The notes under the pieces were generated by a model. The model had not been told where the DNA came from. It did not search any database and saw only the letters and a list, made by a program, of their open reading frames with translations. Below, piece by piece: positions 1-11,105 of a DNA stretch of 64,000 nt; position 1 is the stretch's first letter; each line of letters starts with the position of its first letter. A program made the translations under genes and the position numbers. This stretch comes from Populus alba (taxonomy: Eukaryota > Streptophyta > Magnoliopsida > Malpighiales > Salicaceae). Where the stretch lies: positions 4,693,493 to 4,757,492 of the forward strand of contig NC_133287.1 in the NCBI RefSeq assembly GCF_005239225.2. Reading direction: 5' to 3'.

Positions 1-3
1 ACG

Positions 4-120
4 AAAATAAATATCCCATGTTAAAAGGTGTTGCAGCAGCTTACAGTTCTTTGAATGACATCTTGCCTTCAAGATCGGGAATGAATGAAGGCGTGGTTGA
101 GTCGAAAGTTGTCTCTCTAT
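4..120 (+). repeat. Third, truncated copy of the duplicated block
   Basis: This stretch matches 7020-7078 joined to 8470-8535, and also 52135-52250, with only a few differences. It is a fragment of the block that appears twice more in the window. It contains the uninterrupted target site where a hAT element sits in copy 1. The match stops sharply at position 120, where unrelated AT-rich DNA begins. Confidence 0.85.
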
Positions 121-912
121 GTATACCCGAGATAAATGTTCTTTTATTGATATAGAAAGAAAAAAGGTTCTTATATCATAAATTAAAGGCCATTTAATAT
201 TTTTTTATAAATAAATAATAATATAGTTGTTGATTTGTAGGATTAACATTAACAAACATTAAAAGAGAATGAAAATCTAGGGTTAACATTTTTATGACTT
301 GGTTTTTTTTTTTCTATGGTTAACATCTTTATGACCTGGTTTGTTTTTTTTTTAAAAAAAAATTCATCAGTTTATTTGATATTGAATATTATAATTTATT
401 TTTTTTAAGATTATCCTGATTTTATAATTCAAATTATAAATTTTATGAGTTAATTTGGGTTGATCATTTGTTTTTAATATTGGGTTCATTGAAAATTAAA
501 TTTTACAATTTATTTTTATTTATTTTCTATGAGGTTATCTTAATCTCATGTTCCAGGTCGCAAGTTTGGTGGTAGGTTTACTCGAGTTGACTCAAATTAT
601 TATTTTTTTTTTAATTGATTTTTTTTTAATTTTATTATTCAACATTTGATTAACTGAGAATTGAATTTTATAATTTGTTTAGGCTTGCTCTTTATAGAAT
701 CATCTCGATCTCATAACTCAAGTTGTGGATTTTACAAATTAACTTGGGTTAATCTAAAACATTACAATATGTTACCATCTTAATATTAAAAAAAAAATAT
801 CTTAGTTTTTTTTAATCATAATTATGTTTTTACTAATTGTTTGAATTACATTTAGACTTTTCAAATTGATCGGTAATATTAATCAACCCTCACATTATTT
901 TATACGAAAAAA
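121..912. other. AT-rich intergenic DNA, no gene seen
   Basis: Long T and A runs with no open frame of note. Positions 400-780 have a weak internal repeat of the type 'rule-like phrase then AT run', resembling decayed LTR sequence, but no boundaries can be set. Confidence 0.6.
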
Positions 913-1202
913 TGTTAGAGAATAATATAAATCATATCTTGCGATTTTACCTAATAGTTTAAGCTATTAGTTGAATTGGTTTTTTAACATGGTATTAGAG
1001 CCTTGATAACCAAGCAATCACGGGTTTGAATCTCATCATCCTTATTTATTTGATAAAAATAAAGCACAAGGTAATGTGAATTTGTGCAAATTCCAAACTT
1101 AAATAACTATCACTTGAGGAGATGTGTTAGAGAATAATATAAATTATATCTTAAAATATCACTTAATTGCTTTAAATTATTAAATTGAGATAATTTTTTG
1201 AT
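913..1202 (+). mobile_element. TRIM-like miniature LTR retrotransposon
   Basis: Two direct repeats of about 77 bp (913-989 and 1125-1202) both start TGTTAGAGAATAATATAAAT. The first ends in CA and is followed at once by TGGTATTAGAGCC (990-1002), one mismatch from the usual tRNA-iMet primer binding site TGGTATCAGAGCC. A purine-rich tract (TTGAGGAGATG) lies directly before the second repeat. The roughly 135 bp interior has no coding capacity. This is the layout of a terminal-repeat retrotransposon in miniature. The second repeat has diverged at its 3' end, so its end is approximate. Flanking A runs prevent a clear target-site duplication. Confidence 0.7.
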
Positions 1203-1993
1203 TAAAAAAAAATACATGTTAGCAACTTCTGAAAATCTTTTATATTCACTTATGTATATATAAAATCCTTAGCGTATATAGCGAGTGAATGTTCGGTTAA
1301 AATTAAAATGAATCCAACTTTCTCCGCATTAATATTGGGTCATGATCTTATAATTCTTGGTACTATTTTACCCTTGTATTGTGAGAGACATTGTTTTTGT
1401 ACGAGTACAAGCCGATTTTTATTCAATAATCCATATTAAAAAACAATGAACCACCAACTAAATAGAAGCAAATTATAATTTAGTCCTTACAGTTCAGCAA
1501 AAATAAATAATTAATCGTTGTAGTTTAAAAATTATAAAATTAATCTTTATATTTTTAAAATGGTTTATAATATAATTTTTTTTTTTCAAAGAAAAATAAA
1601 TAAATAAATAAATAAAGAGAAGGTAAAATGGGGAAATTGGACTATAAAAAAAGATAGTTTTAGAAGAAAAAAAAAAAACTACTAAACTGAGGATTATCAA
1701 TGCAAGGAACTATTTAATTATGTCTGACACAACGGAGACTGAATAGTTATTTTTGATAAATTATAAGGACTAAGTAAGTTTATTTTACTGAGCAATCTCT
1801 GCGATTCAGATAGTTTCAATCATATAAATCTTGAAGAACCAATACAATACTAGACGACGAGCTGTTCATTATCCAATTCTCTTATTCTGACCAAGAGTCA
1901 TCACAATTTTAGCAATCCCTGTGGAGTGCAGATTTAGCTCTAGGGTGGCATGCTTACAGATATAGAAATGGCCGAAGGGATTTAGCAAGTAAA
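1203..1993. other. AT-rich DNA downstream of the acyltransferase gene
   Basis: No gene is visible. The last 200 bp would hold the 3' UTR of the minus-strand acyltransferase. A TTTATT at about 1777 reads as AATAAA on the minus strand and is a possible polyadenylation signal. Confidence 0.5.
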
Positions 1994-3647
1994 TCAAGAC
2001 AAGTCAAAATCTTGGCTGCTAAATTTCTCCATCTCTTTCTTGAAGGCAGGCATGTGTGTTTCTTGCAAGGTTACCAGCACCTTGAACCCATCCTTCTTGC
2101 CTGCGTTTGCAGAAGAATAAGGCAAGAAAAAGCACGGCTCAACACTTCCGAGAAGTTTTCTTGAAAGCGGCAAGACAGTGACCGGACCTCCCCACCCAAA
2201 ATCAACAGTTGAATGTCCCAGGTGCCTCCAATCTGTGAACCCACTCACTCTGTTTCCTGCTGTAATGCCATCTCCATAATGTAGTTCTTGAAAATCAATG
2301 AAGGAGCGGACGTACTCATCGGTTGCATTGATTTTGCTCTTTTTAATCAACTCAGCTGTTTTCCAAACTGGTTGCTCTATCAGCTCTCTGGCACAGAGTT
2401 GAGCATACATCGGAACACAACCATTGCCCCAATAGCCAGCCGGTAATGGTGGCTTTACTAGTTTTCGTATATTGATTGAATAGGCGAACTTCACATTCTC
2501 ATCACCGGGAACCCCCGAGGCTTTAACCCTGTTAAGTCAATAATGAATTAGAATTAAGAGAGACAACATGATCCAAGCCATAATACATTGAATATAGCTG
2601 GCAATTTCTATAGTTTCAATAAAATAATTTATCTTGACTTGAGTTTGAGTATCCTTATGATTTTTTTCTCTCCCAATTAAGAGCCAAGAGCATGCAAGAT
2701 TCGCTTTATACCACCTGCTAATTGACCTCTACTTTGTTTTTTGTTTTTAATTTTTGCAAATGAGGCAAAAATATGAAATGCACCCGTCAAGTAGTGGCGA
2801 TGATGGGTGATGCACAAACTACCTAATTGACTTACTTTGCCCGCCATATGAAGGCACCCAAGGCTTCAAACGTGGTAAAACTAGAGCCGCTCTTCTCAAA
2901 CAACACCTTCTTGAACTTCTCCAACCACTCATCCTTCACAGGAAAGCACTCCCGCACAACCTTACCAACCACCTGACCGTAAGGTTCAGACCCTTTCTCC
3001 AAGCCCAAAAACTCCCTCACCACTCCCTCAGCTCGGGGCGGGTCTCTCGGACCCAACAACCGCGCCCGGTCCCAAACTGGATTAGCTGAAATCCGACCCA
3101 CACCACGTGCCAACTCTGCCATAACATTAAAAAACTGGGTTGCCCCAAGCCCATCACACAAACCATGGTGTATGGCAGCACCTAATGTCCATCCACCACA
3201 CTCAAACACCGTGACTTGGAGAACACACGGGTTAGCCAGCCCATAATCTTGATCCGGGTCAGGAACTAACCCGTCCAGAAAATTCGGGTCCGAGTCATCA
3301 AGGTAGCTCAGTTTTTCCAACGTGCAGTTTACAGTTGCATTGATAAGAGGCACACCTAAATGGTCTCGAGAGCAAAACAGCTCCAGACGGTCATCCACCT
3401 GGCCTCGGCGGAGAGTGGCTGCAAGAGGGTAGTAGTGCACAAGAGCAGAGGAAAGCGCAGCCGCGATGACGTTGAAAGGATGGCCACCATTGCTGGTGGT
3501 GGTGTTAACGTAGACACGAAGGTAGCGAAATGTGACATTAAGGTTGCGGTCGGTGTCAAGGTGGGAGAGAGGGAGTGTATGGTCTTGAGAGAAAGGGGGC
3601 GTAGAAGGGCTAACTGGAATGGTTTCTTTGATGTGAATTTCTTCCAT
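1994..3647 (-). CDS. BAHD-family acyl-CoA-dependent acyltransferase, two exons
   Basis: Exon 1 is 3647-2836 and exon 2 is 2528-1994. The 307 bp intron has a GTAAGT donor and an AACAG acceptor and splits the Lys-271 codon, giving a 448-residue protein, normal for BAHD enzymes. The catalytic HxxxD motif is HHGLCDG at about residues 160-166, with His-161 and Asp-165. The structural DFGWG motif is at about 380-384. BAHD enzymes are cytosolic and transfer an acyl group from a CoA thioester to an alcohol or amine, making esters or amides in specialised metabolism. One intron between the two motifs is common in this family. The exact substrate cannot be read from sequence; hydroxycinnamoyl, benzoyl or acetyl transfer are all possible. 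A weak TTAAATAG lies upstream at 3687-3694 on the minus strand. No frame damage is seen, so this looks like a functional gene. It is the only clearly intact metabolic gene here. Confidence 0.92.
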
Positions 3648-3974
3648 TGTTGTCGATAGTGTAGTTTTTTCTCGAGGCGGATGCTACTATTTAACGTTGT
3701 CGATGTTGTCGAGATATTAGGTGGGTTATTTGGTGCCTTGATTCATGGATCAGTAGTTGTTCGCTAATGGCCTTTTGGATTTTGAGGACGACATGCATAT
3801 CATCAACAAGAGTGGCGGGCTGAAAAATGCTGCTGAGTAGGAGGGGGCGACGTGTAGCGTGTCATGGCCACAACTACCCATATGAATTTGTATTTAAGAA
3901 ATCGAAAGTCAATAATGATGGTAAGTGGTAGGTGGCTAATTTACATATACACAACGATGCTCTTATCAATCTTT

Positions 3975-4125
3975 TCAAGTTTAAAAAGACCTTTTTAAAA
4001 ATATTTTATTTTTTTATTTTAAATTGATATTTTTTTTATATATTTTTAGATTATTTTAATATAATTAAAAAAAAATTTAAAAAAATATAATTTTAATATA
4101 TTTTAAGTGAAAAACAACAATAACT
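3975..4125. repeat. AT-rich MITE-like repeat, partial
   Basis: The stretch has long AT runs and ends in 'aagtgaaaaacaac', the reverse-orientation relative of 6825-7015. From memory this resembles a very common Salicaceae intergenic repeat. The ends are eroded and no terminal inverted repeats were resolved. Confidence 0.4.
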
Positions 4126-4319
4126 ACATTGCTAAACAAGATTTTAGTTTTAGTTTTAATTAACGTGAAAGTGAAAATTAATTGAAGAATATATGTTTTT
4201 ATTTTCAAATAAAAAATTAATCATCATCTATTTATTCATGATATTATCTTCTCTCATGTGAAACATGATTGTCTACAAAAAAAATTTAGCAATAACATTT
4301 TATTTGCAAATCATGTTTT

Positions 4320-4324
<5 letters not shown>

Positions 4325-4360
<36 letters not shown>
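4325..4360. repeat. (AT)n microsatellite
   Basis: About 18 uninterrupted AT dinucleotides. Confidence 0.95.
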
Positions 4361-4365
<5 letters not shown>

Positions 4366-6824
4366 GCTGATTTATTTGGACTACATTTTATTCTAGATCC
4401 AATTAAAATATATGCCATTGATACTGAGACTACTAGGTTTATGAAAAAAATTATGTATCCTTGTGGCTTAATCTTAAAATTAATTATATCCCAATTTTTA
4501 ATTAATTTTAATTTCTCAAGGGCTAGAATTTTAAATATATGCCATTGACACTGAGACTACTAGAAAAATATATGCCAGCCCTAAATTAAAAATAATTCGG
4601 GCTATAGGCCAGTATTTCTCGAATGGTCGTGTAATTTAAGAGCAGCCCACCCTTTGAGCAACCATTGTCCAACATGGTGGTGACCGATAATTTATAATCC
4701 ATCCCGTGTTTTAAGGAGCAACAAGTTTTTCCCATTCAATTCTATTGACTACACTGTTTTCTTTTTATTTATTTAGAAGCTTCTAGTTTACTGCTCACAC
4801 TAAGCTGCACGTAGGAATTTTTTTTTTTTTTTTCACATGAATTTTTTTTTAAAATTTTTTATAAAATTATTTGATATTATTATTAAATTTAACTTAACAG
4901 GTATGTTAATTTTTTTTTTAATTTGACATTTTATTTAGTATGAATTTAAAATTAATTCATGTGAAAATTATATATCTTGATACAATTGACTTGATAATTT
5001 CAAAAAACAACCTAATTGAAATTAAAATGTGTGGCTTGGCTTTTTTTTAAAAAATTCAAGTTAACTTATTTTTTATTTTAAGGTTGAGATGGAGATGTAT
5101 CGGATCGTTTTGGGTTTCGCGGCTTTATCTGCTAAATCTATAACCTGAATCATGAATTTTATTGGGTTTAACAATTTTTTTAAAACTATTTCTTACTTAA
5201 TGATATAAAAACTAAAATAAATACTTGTAAAATTAAACATCAATCAAATACTAAGATATTTGTTTGAAATCACAATAACCTTATAAAAAGCTAACCAAAA
5301 TAAATTATGAAAATCAATTCAAAATCAATAAAAAATATTGAAGGATGAAAAAAAAAGTAAAAGAGAATTTAATAAGAAGAAAAAAAATCAAAGATGGAAT
5401 TTTAAAAAAAGAAAACGAAAAGAAAGACTAACCTAATGAGTCAATCTTGAAACCTCTCGACCCGACTTCTTTTCTAGCCTGGTTTTAAAATTAACCCAAG
5501 TGGGAGTTGTCTCGATATGACCTTGTCGACTTTGCGAGCTCAAAGACAACTCGAATGACTAGTAAAAAGCGTGGCTAGACCTATCATCCAAATCATGGAC
5601 ACCATTGGGCTTAACAACCTTGTTTATTTCTTTTAACTATTTTTCATTTAATGATAATAAAAGTATACTCGTAAAATTGAGTACCAACCAAATATCAAAA
5701 TGTTTGATTGAAAGTGTGATAAACTTATAAAAAACAAACCCAAATAAATTATGAAGGTCAATTCAAAATCAATAAAACAAGATGAAATTGAAACAAAAAA
5801 TAAAACTAAAAAGGATTCAATTGAAAAAAAGTAGAAGATAGAATTAAAAATAAAGAAAGAAAATAGGAGCAACTCCTTCACTACTCATATGAATAATAAA
5901 GTAGTTGGGGTTTTACCCCAGGTTTTTTTTTTTTTTTTTTATTAGAGTGGATAACTAGCTATGTGTCTAGGCTTCACTGTGGTCAACACAAATTTTTTAT
6001 CAGCAAAACTTTTCATACCATGAAGAATGTTTCAAAATGTATATTTTTTGCAAATTAATTAACTTAAACAAAAGTCAACCCAAAGTGTTATCAAGATCCA
6101 ATTCCTAAGAAAGAGAGAAGAGATAAATTGTTCTAGTAAGAGAGATAAATATGGAAGAAAAAAATGGAAAGAAAAAATAGGTTACTGGAGACACATTAAG
6201 GCTCTATTTCTGACACATGTTGTATTGTTAGAAAGATCTCGACGAAACGATTCTATCTACACCTTAGAAGACTATCATATGGGGGTTGTAATCAACCATA
6301 AATTAACTAAAAAAAAACCTCCTACCAAATTACAATCTTGTTTGGTGGCTTTTCAATGTGTTGTTAAAATTATCTTGTTGAAATGTTTATAACAACATTA
6401 AGTGTGTTGAAAATAGAGTGTCCCCATTTACCTTTTTTTGTGGCCTTTCAATGCGTGGTTAGAATTATATTGTTAAGATCTTTATAACGATACCAAGCGT
6501 GTCAAAAATAGAGTGTCTCCGGTGCAAAATTTTTCTTCTTCTTCTTCTTTTTTATCTTATTTTTTATCTTCTCCCTTTTTGGTCATTAGATTTTTATAAA
6601 ATTTCAGGTTAACTTTGTATATGTTAATTAATTTGAATGAGACATGACTCTTGAAACAATAATTATTTCCAATAATTGTTATGACTTATATTATTTTTTC
6701 AAAATTTTTATAAAATAGTAAAAGATCGGAGATTTTGATGTATTTTTGGATGATGGCCAAACTAAAAAGCCTCCAGCATTAGAGGGTGTAACAACTTTGA
6801 AGGATGAGACTACTTAAGGGGTGT

Positions 6825-7015
6825 TTGAGAGTGTAGTAGTGGTTGCTTTTTAAAATGTTTTTTGCTCGGAAATGAATCAAAATAATATTTTGTTATTTTT
6901 AAAAAATTATTATTTGACATCAGCATATTAAAAAAATATAAAACTACTAAAAAATATTAATTTAAAATAAAAAATAAAATATATTTTTTAAAAATTTTTC
7001 AAAAAAACTTTTAAA
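6825..7015. repeat. AT-rich MITE-like repeat in copy 1
   Basis: It starts near 'ggtgtttgagagtg' and includes 'ttgacatcagcata'. The paralogue is at 51936-52125. I recall this sequence type as abundant in Populus intergenic DNA, which is part of the basis for the organism guess. Confidence 0.5.
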
Positions 7016-7096
7016 ATATAAAAATAAATATCCCATGTTAAAAGGTGTTGCGGCAGGTTACAGTTCTTTGAATGACATCAAGGTTGTCAAAATCGC

Positions 7097-7136
7097 GTTT
7101 TGACTCGTAAAATCGTACGATTTTACGAGTCAAAAC
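7097..7136. repeat. 40 bp perfect palindrome in the hAT subterminal region
   Basis: The arms are GTTTTGACTCGTAAAATCGT and its exact complement, with no spacer. It lies 18 bp inside the left end of the hAT element. Confidence 0.95.
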
Positions 7137-7495
7137 ATGTATTACGAGTTGAATCGCTTGAAAAAATCGAAAATGGGTAAAATCGGGTTGAAATCGAGTG
7201 AAATCGCAAAAATCGGATGAAATCGCGCAAAATCGCGATTTCAGGGCCGACTGTGCGATTTCACCAAAATGAGGCACTGTTGACTGAAAGTTTTTTTCCC
7301 CATGTCCAGCTGTCAGACGCACGCGACACGCCTATTGGAATTTGCTTTTCCCTTCACGTGACTGTCTTCAGTCTTCTGTCTTCAGGCGCCGAATTAACAA
7401 AATTAACAATTAACTGCTGCTGCTGCAGCAGCAGAGAGCGAGATAGATATAGAGAGTTGTCATAAACCCATCAAAAAATAAAGGGTCAGTAAGAG

Positions 7496-8136
7496 ATGGC
7501 TCAGTTGAAGGCAGTATCATCATCTTCATCCCTCAATCTCCCTGTTCATATCCCTAAGAGAGGTACGAACTCCCCACCTTTTCTGTCTCTGTGATGATTT
7601 TGATACACTGGGAGGGATTTTCTTTAAACTAATATACACGACTGGATATTGTTTGCCAGATTTGTTTCTGTGTAGTAGCAATGTATCTTTTGCAAAGAAG
7701 TCAGCTTTGTTTCAAGAGGTATAGCATTTCTTTTGAAGTGTTATGTTTGGTTGGTTTCTCCTTTTACTTTTTTGCATTGACGGGCTCTTTTTGTTTCTGA
7801 TTTTCTCTTTGTTTGCAGCTGGGGGCTAAAAAGAGTGAGGTTCAGGGTGATGCGGTTGTGAGCAATAGAGGGAATGCTCTTCGAGTTCATTGCAATAAAG
7901 GTGAGCTTTAATTGCTATTTTTTCTGGGTTTTTGTCATGTTTGACGAGTTAAAGTTATTAACTTGGTTCTATTTGGATTGGGAATTCAATATCATTTCTA
8001 AATTTTCAATCTTTAACGTTTTTTTTTTTTTAAATTGTAGAGTTTTGTATATGCTAAGTTTTACTAGAAAAAGTTATTGCGATTTATTTCTTCAATGTTT
8101 TTCTTTTCTTACACTGGACAGGAATGCAGGGAAACT
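7496..8136 (+). pseudogene. Captured 5' exons of a plastid-targeted protein gene
   Basis: Three short exons can be read inside the hAT element: 7496-7562, 7660-7718 and 7819-7900. Each boundary has GT and AG, and the frame is kept across both introns (phases 1 and 0). The 69 residues are rich in Ser, Ala, Lys and hydroxylated residues and almost lack acidic residues at the start (MAQLKAVSSSSS...), which fits a chloroplast transit peptide. A possible fourth exon at 8122 stops after four codons, so the mature protein is missing. The AG-rich leader at about 7428-7480 could be the donor gene's own 5' UTR. I do not recognise the parent gene. The fragment probably makes no working enzyme but might be transcribed. 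Confidence 0.6.
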
Positions 8137-9534
8137 AATGTTATAATTTATAATGGGCTTGTGATGCTTCAAAACCAAATTTGCAAGTCCTGTCAACGTG
8201 AAACTAATGTTATAATTTATAATTATTTAGCATATAATTAGTTTGGTATACTGAATTTTTAGTTGAAGGCTTGAAATATGTATGAAGTTTTATTTGATAT
8301 ATGTTTTTTAATGAGCTTGAACTATGTATGAATTTTTATTTGAAACATGAATTTTTTTTAATGTATTTTAAAATTCCTTACGATTTTACGATTTTACGAT
8401 CCGTTTTTACGATCCGATTTTGTAAAGGGCTTTCCGTTTCGTTCTAAAATCGCGATTTTAACAACCTTGAATGACATCTTGCCTTCAAGATCGGGAATGA
8501 ATGAAGGCGTGGTTGAGTCGAAAGTTGTCTCTCAATTTTTATTTATTTATCGTATAATCATTGTCGCACCCCAAAAAATAAAACATCTTGCGAGTTCGAC
8601 TGGCGAATTTTTTATTTTTGGTTTGTTTGATTTGGTTCTTTGGAGTCGCCACCTAGTATTTTGGTCACTAGGAACCCTAACCGGTCTCAGAGATTGAGTA
8701 CGGGGACTGGTTGCGTAAAGGGAAGGTATTAGCACCCCAAATACGCCCTACCTAAGGTAAGCTGCATTGTTTTATTGTCTGATAAAAACTAAGGTGTTAT
8801 TATACTTCTAGTCGTTGGTCTGTTTATGGTTCAAGAAAAATCCTCCTCGGTAAGAAGGTCTTTTATCTTATCGGGTAAAAATCCTAACCGTTCTAACGTC
8901 CATACCAAAATTTTATTAATAATACTTAGGAATACGTTTTACGTATAAATTCGTAATCCCAAATATTAAAATAAAACAAAAAGATTTTTTTAGAATTTTT
9001 GAAATATTGGCCTAGTTCTCATGGCTTGAATAAACTGGTTATTAAAGCCAAAATGCATGTTAATACATATATTGTTTTGAAAATTTTCTTTGTTGTATGA
9101 AAATATGATGTTATAATATTTATATGTATATATTGGAGAGACTAGGCCGTATTTTAAAACAAAAACAATTTTTGGAAAATATTATTTTTTTTATGCTTTG
9201 GCGAAAATCAGGTATTTTAATACTGAGCTTGTATCCTTACGGTATAAAAATACAACCCAATATTAATCCATTTTTGATAAAAATATGCAGAAAAATCAAC
9301 AACATTTTTAGGGACTTTTTAGAATTTTTTGAAAGCAAAAAACATTTTTTATTCTGAAAATCTTTGATGTTTTGACGAAAACCGGGTATTTATAACACTG
9401 GTTTTGTATCTTTACAGTATAAAAATACAAACCAGAATTAAAACATTTTTGACAAACATATACAGAAAAATCAACAATATTTTTATTTTTTATATATATA
9501 AATACATTTTTATATATATATAACATATATACAC

Positions 9535-9539
<5 letters not shown>

Positions 9540-9578
<39 letters not shown>
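9540..9578. repeat. (ATA)n microsatellite in the LTR
   Basis: Trinucleotide run, also present at about 17080-17120 in the other LTR, with a slightly different length. Confidence 0.9.
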
Positions 9579-9580
<2 letters not shown>

Positions 9581-9827
9581 TTATAATATATTTATATATT
9601 AAAAGGGGCTGGGCCGGCCCAAACTAAACTGGGCCGGACCCAGCCCAACAGTCGTTGGGCCGATCTCGGCCCAACAAACTAATTAAACTCTATCTGGGCC
9701 GGACCTGGCCCAGACCACCGGATCGGGCCAGACCACTCTGGCCCGACCCACATAGTTCTGGGCCAGACACCATCTGGCCCAGAAGAATTAAAAAACAACA
9801 CAGGGGGGGAATTATTTTCCCCCCCGT

Positions 9828-9860
9828 CCCCTGCATGCAGAACGACTCTGCATGCAGGGG
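9828..9860. repeat. 14 bp stem inverted repeat in LTR A
   Basis: CCCCTGCATGCAGA and TCTGCATGCAGGGG are separated by ACGAC. The same hairpin is in the right LTR near 17369-17401. It lies downstream of the TATA box in the minus-strand transcript. Confidence 0.9.
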
Positions 9861-10096
9861 GACGAAATATATGAACAAAAAAAAAAAATGTGCAGGGGGG
9901 AAGCGTACCTGGCACGGCGGAGACGACGGCTTGCTGGCGGTGCTGCTGCGGAGGCGGTGCGGCGTCTTAGCTCACGGCGGGTCAGGCGGTTTCTCTCTCC
10001 TCTGTTACAGGGTTTCTCTCTCTTCGTTTTTTTTTCTTTGTTTCGGGGTTCCTCCCTTTTCTTTTTTTTCGTCCCCGTGCTCTCCCTTTCAGTCCT

Positions 10097-10106
10097 CTAT
10101 TTATAG
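10097..10106 (-). promoter_or_regulatory. TATA box of LTR A
   Basis: CTATAAATAG on the minus strand, matching the plant TATA consensus. It implies U3 of about 1.0 kb and an R-U5 region of about 1.5 kb. The equivalent box in the right LTR, which would drive the full-length transcript, is 17638-17647. Confidence 0.75.
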
Positions 10107-10409
10107 AACCATGGGCGTGGCTTTTCATCGTGGACCCAGGAGCGGGTTGAGGAGCGGCTGTCGAGGAGCGGCGGGGCTCCCTCGGCTTCGGCCACGAGGC
10201 GGGTTGTCGGCCATTGTTTCTGTCGGTGGCCCACCGACGTGGGGTCTCTGTCGGTTGGTAAGGGGACCTGCAAAAAAAGAATAAAAAAATACAATGTTTT
10301 TCTTCTTCCCCGCTGTAACGTTCGGGGGGAAGAAGACAGTGAACAGTGCCGTTCAAAACGGCACCGTTCGGTTACCCCTTTTTTTTTTTTTTTTTAAATA
10401 ATTATATAT

Positions 10410-10444
10410 GAAACGGCGTCGTTTTGGATAAAACGCGCCGTTTC
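10410..10444. repeat. Long inverted repeat in LTR A U3
   Basis: Arms GAAACGGCG and CGCCGTTTC enclose inner arms CGTTTT and AAAACG, with one bulged base and a 4-base loop. A second inverted repeat, GTGCCGTT / AACGGCAC, lies about 45 bp away at around 10345-10364. Confidence 0.85.
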
Positions 10445-11091
10445 ATTTAAAGGAGCCAAAATCCAGATCAGTCCTCCATTATTTCACCTTCGGTCGCCGC
10501 CCCTCTTGTTGGCCGCCTTTTTCACTTTGGTCCTTGGCCTCTGATTTATGCAATTAAACCCCTAATTGACCAATAAACTTCCAATTTCTTCAATTAAGCC
10601 CCTGAATCAATTCCAAACAGCCCCCTCTATCTTTGCGCCTTCTCCAAATTGGTCCCTGGTTTCGGATTTTCACAATTAAGCCCCTAATTGGCCATTAAAC
10701 TTCAATATTTATGCAATTAAGCCCCTGATTTGACCCAATAAATTCCTAAAAAATATATTTTGGCCCCATAACTTAAATTTCTTCTAATTAAAGCCCAAAT
10801 TGACTTAAAATCAATTTTTCTTGCAATCAAATCTTCTATAAATTCAAATAAAAAACCAATTAAGTCCATAAACATCCAAATTTGGGCTTTCTCCTCAAAA
10901 TTCAAATTTTCCTTCTCAATAGGGCTTTCATCCTTCAAGAATATACTGTCAAAAATTCAATCCTTGTATTTTTAAATTCCTTGACCAATTTTCTGACTTT
11001 TTTTCGGGCGCTTCTGCCTCCGGTTATTTTTCTAACCTCTTTTGGCTATTTATTTTATTTTTTCAGGGGGACCCAAAAATGGGTTACAACA

Positions 11092-11105
11092 GATGCCCCC
11101 TCTTT
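11092..11105 (-). promoter_or_regulatory. Polypurine tract of element A
   Basis: The minus strand reads AAAGAGGGGGCATC directly before the LTR start TGTTGTAACC. This is the expected site for plus-strand DNA priming. Confidence 0.8.

Larger units (their letters stand above)
3648..6575. other. Intergenic AT-rich DNA with decayed repeats
   Basis: No credible gene. Diverged direct repeats occur at about 5195-5345 versus 5635-5790, and an imperfect tandem pair of about 85 bp at 6345-6430 and 6432-6515. A short phrase (ATATGCCATTGA, then ACTGAGACTACTAG) recurs at about 4411 and 4534. These look like eroded transposon sequence. Confidence 0.55.
7079..8469. mobile_element. Non-autonomous hAT element carrying a gene fragment
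   Basis: A 1391 bp element is flanked by an 8 bp direct repeat AATGACAT (7071-7078 and 8470-8477). Its imperfect terminal inverted repeats begin CAAGGTTGT followed by AAAATCGCG, which fits the hAT end pattern YARNG. The same locus without the element exists at 52184-52191 and at the window start, which confirms the insertion. Subterminal regions are dense in AAATCG-type motifs, as expected for transposase binding, and contain a 40 bp perfect palindrome. There is no transposase, so it must have been moved by another hAT. The interior carries spliceable exons of a host gene. One base of ambiguity remains at each end, because C and G at the ends could be counted with the target site. Confidence 0.88.
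8562..11091 (-). repeat. Element A left LTR (3' LTR of the minus-strand element)
   Basis: 2530 bp, ending TG...CA on the plus strand (TGTCGCACCCC to GGTTACAACA). It contains a (TAA)n tract at about 9540-9578, a GGGCC-rich stretch at 9605-9785, several strong inverted repeats and a TATA box. Confidence 0.93.

Noticed and set aside
3360..3659. 99-codon plus-strand frame opposite the BAHD gene
   Set aside because: It is an antisense shadow of exon 1; the minus-strand product has both family motifs and proper splice sites.
7217..7465. 82-codon frame at the front of the hAT element
   Set aside because: It runs through repeated AAATCG-type subterminal sequence and the presumed 5' UTR; no recognisable domain and no better support than the three-exon reading.
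7079..8469. Mutator-like (Pack-MULE) classification of the gene-carrying element
   Set aside because: The duplication is best read as 8 bp and the ends fit YARNG, both hAT features. A 9-10 bp duplication is only possible by taking bases off the symmetric ends.
9655..10356. Several overlapping open frames in LTR A (and 17197-17905) on both strands
   Set aside because: They lie in GC-rich LTR DNA, shift between the two LTR copies because of one-base indels, and have Arg/Pro/Ser-rich low-complexity products with no domain. They are by-products of GC content.
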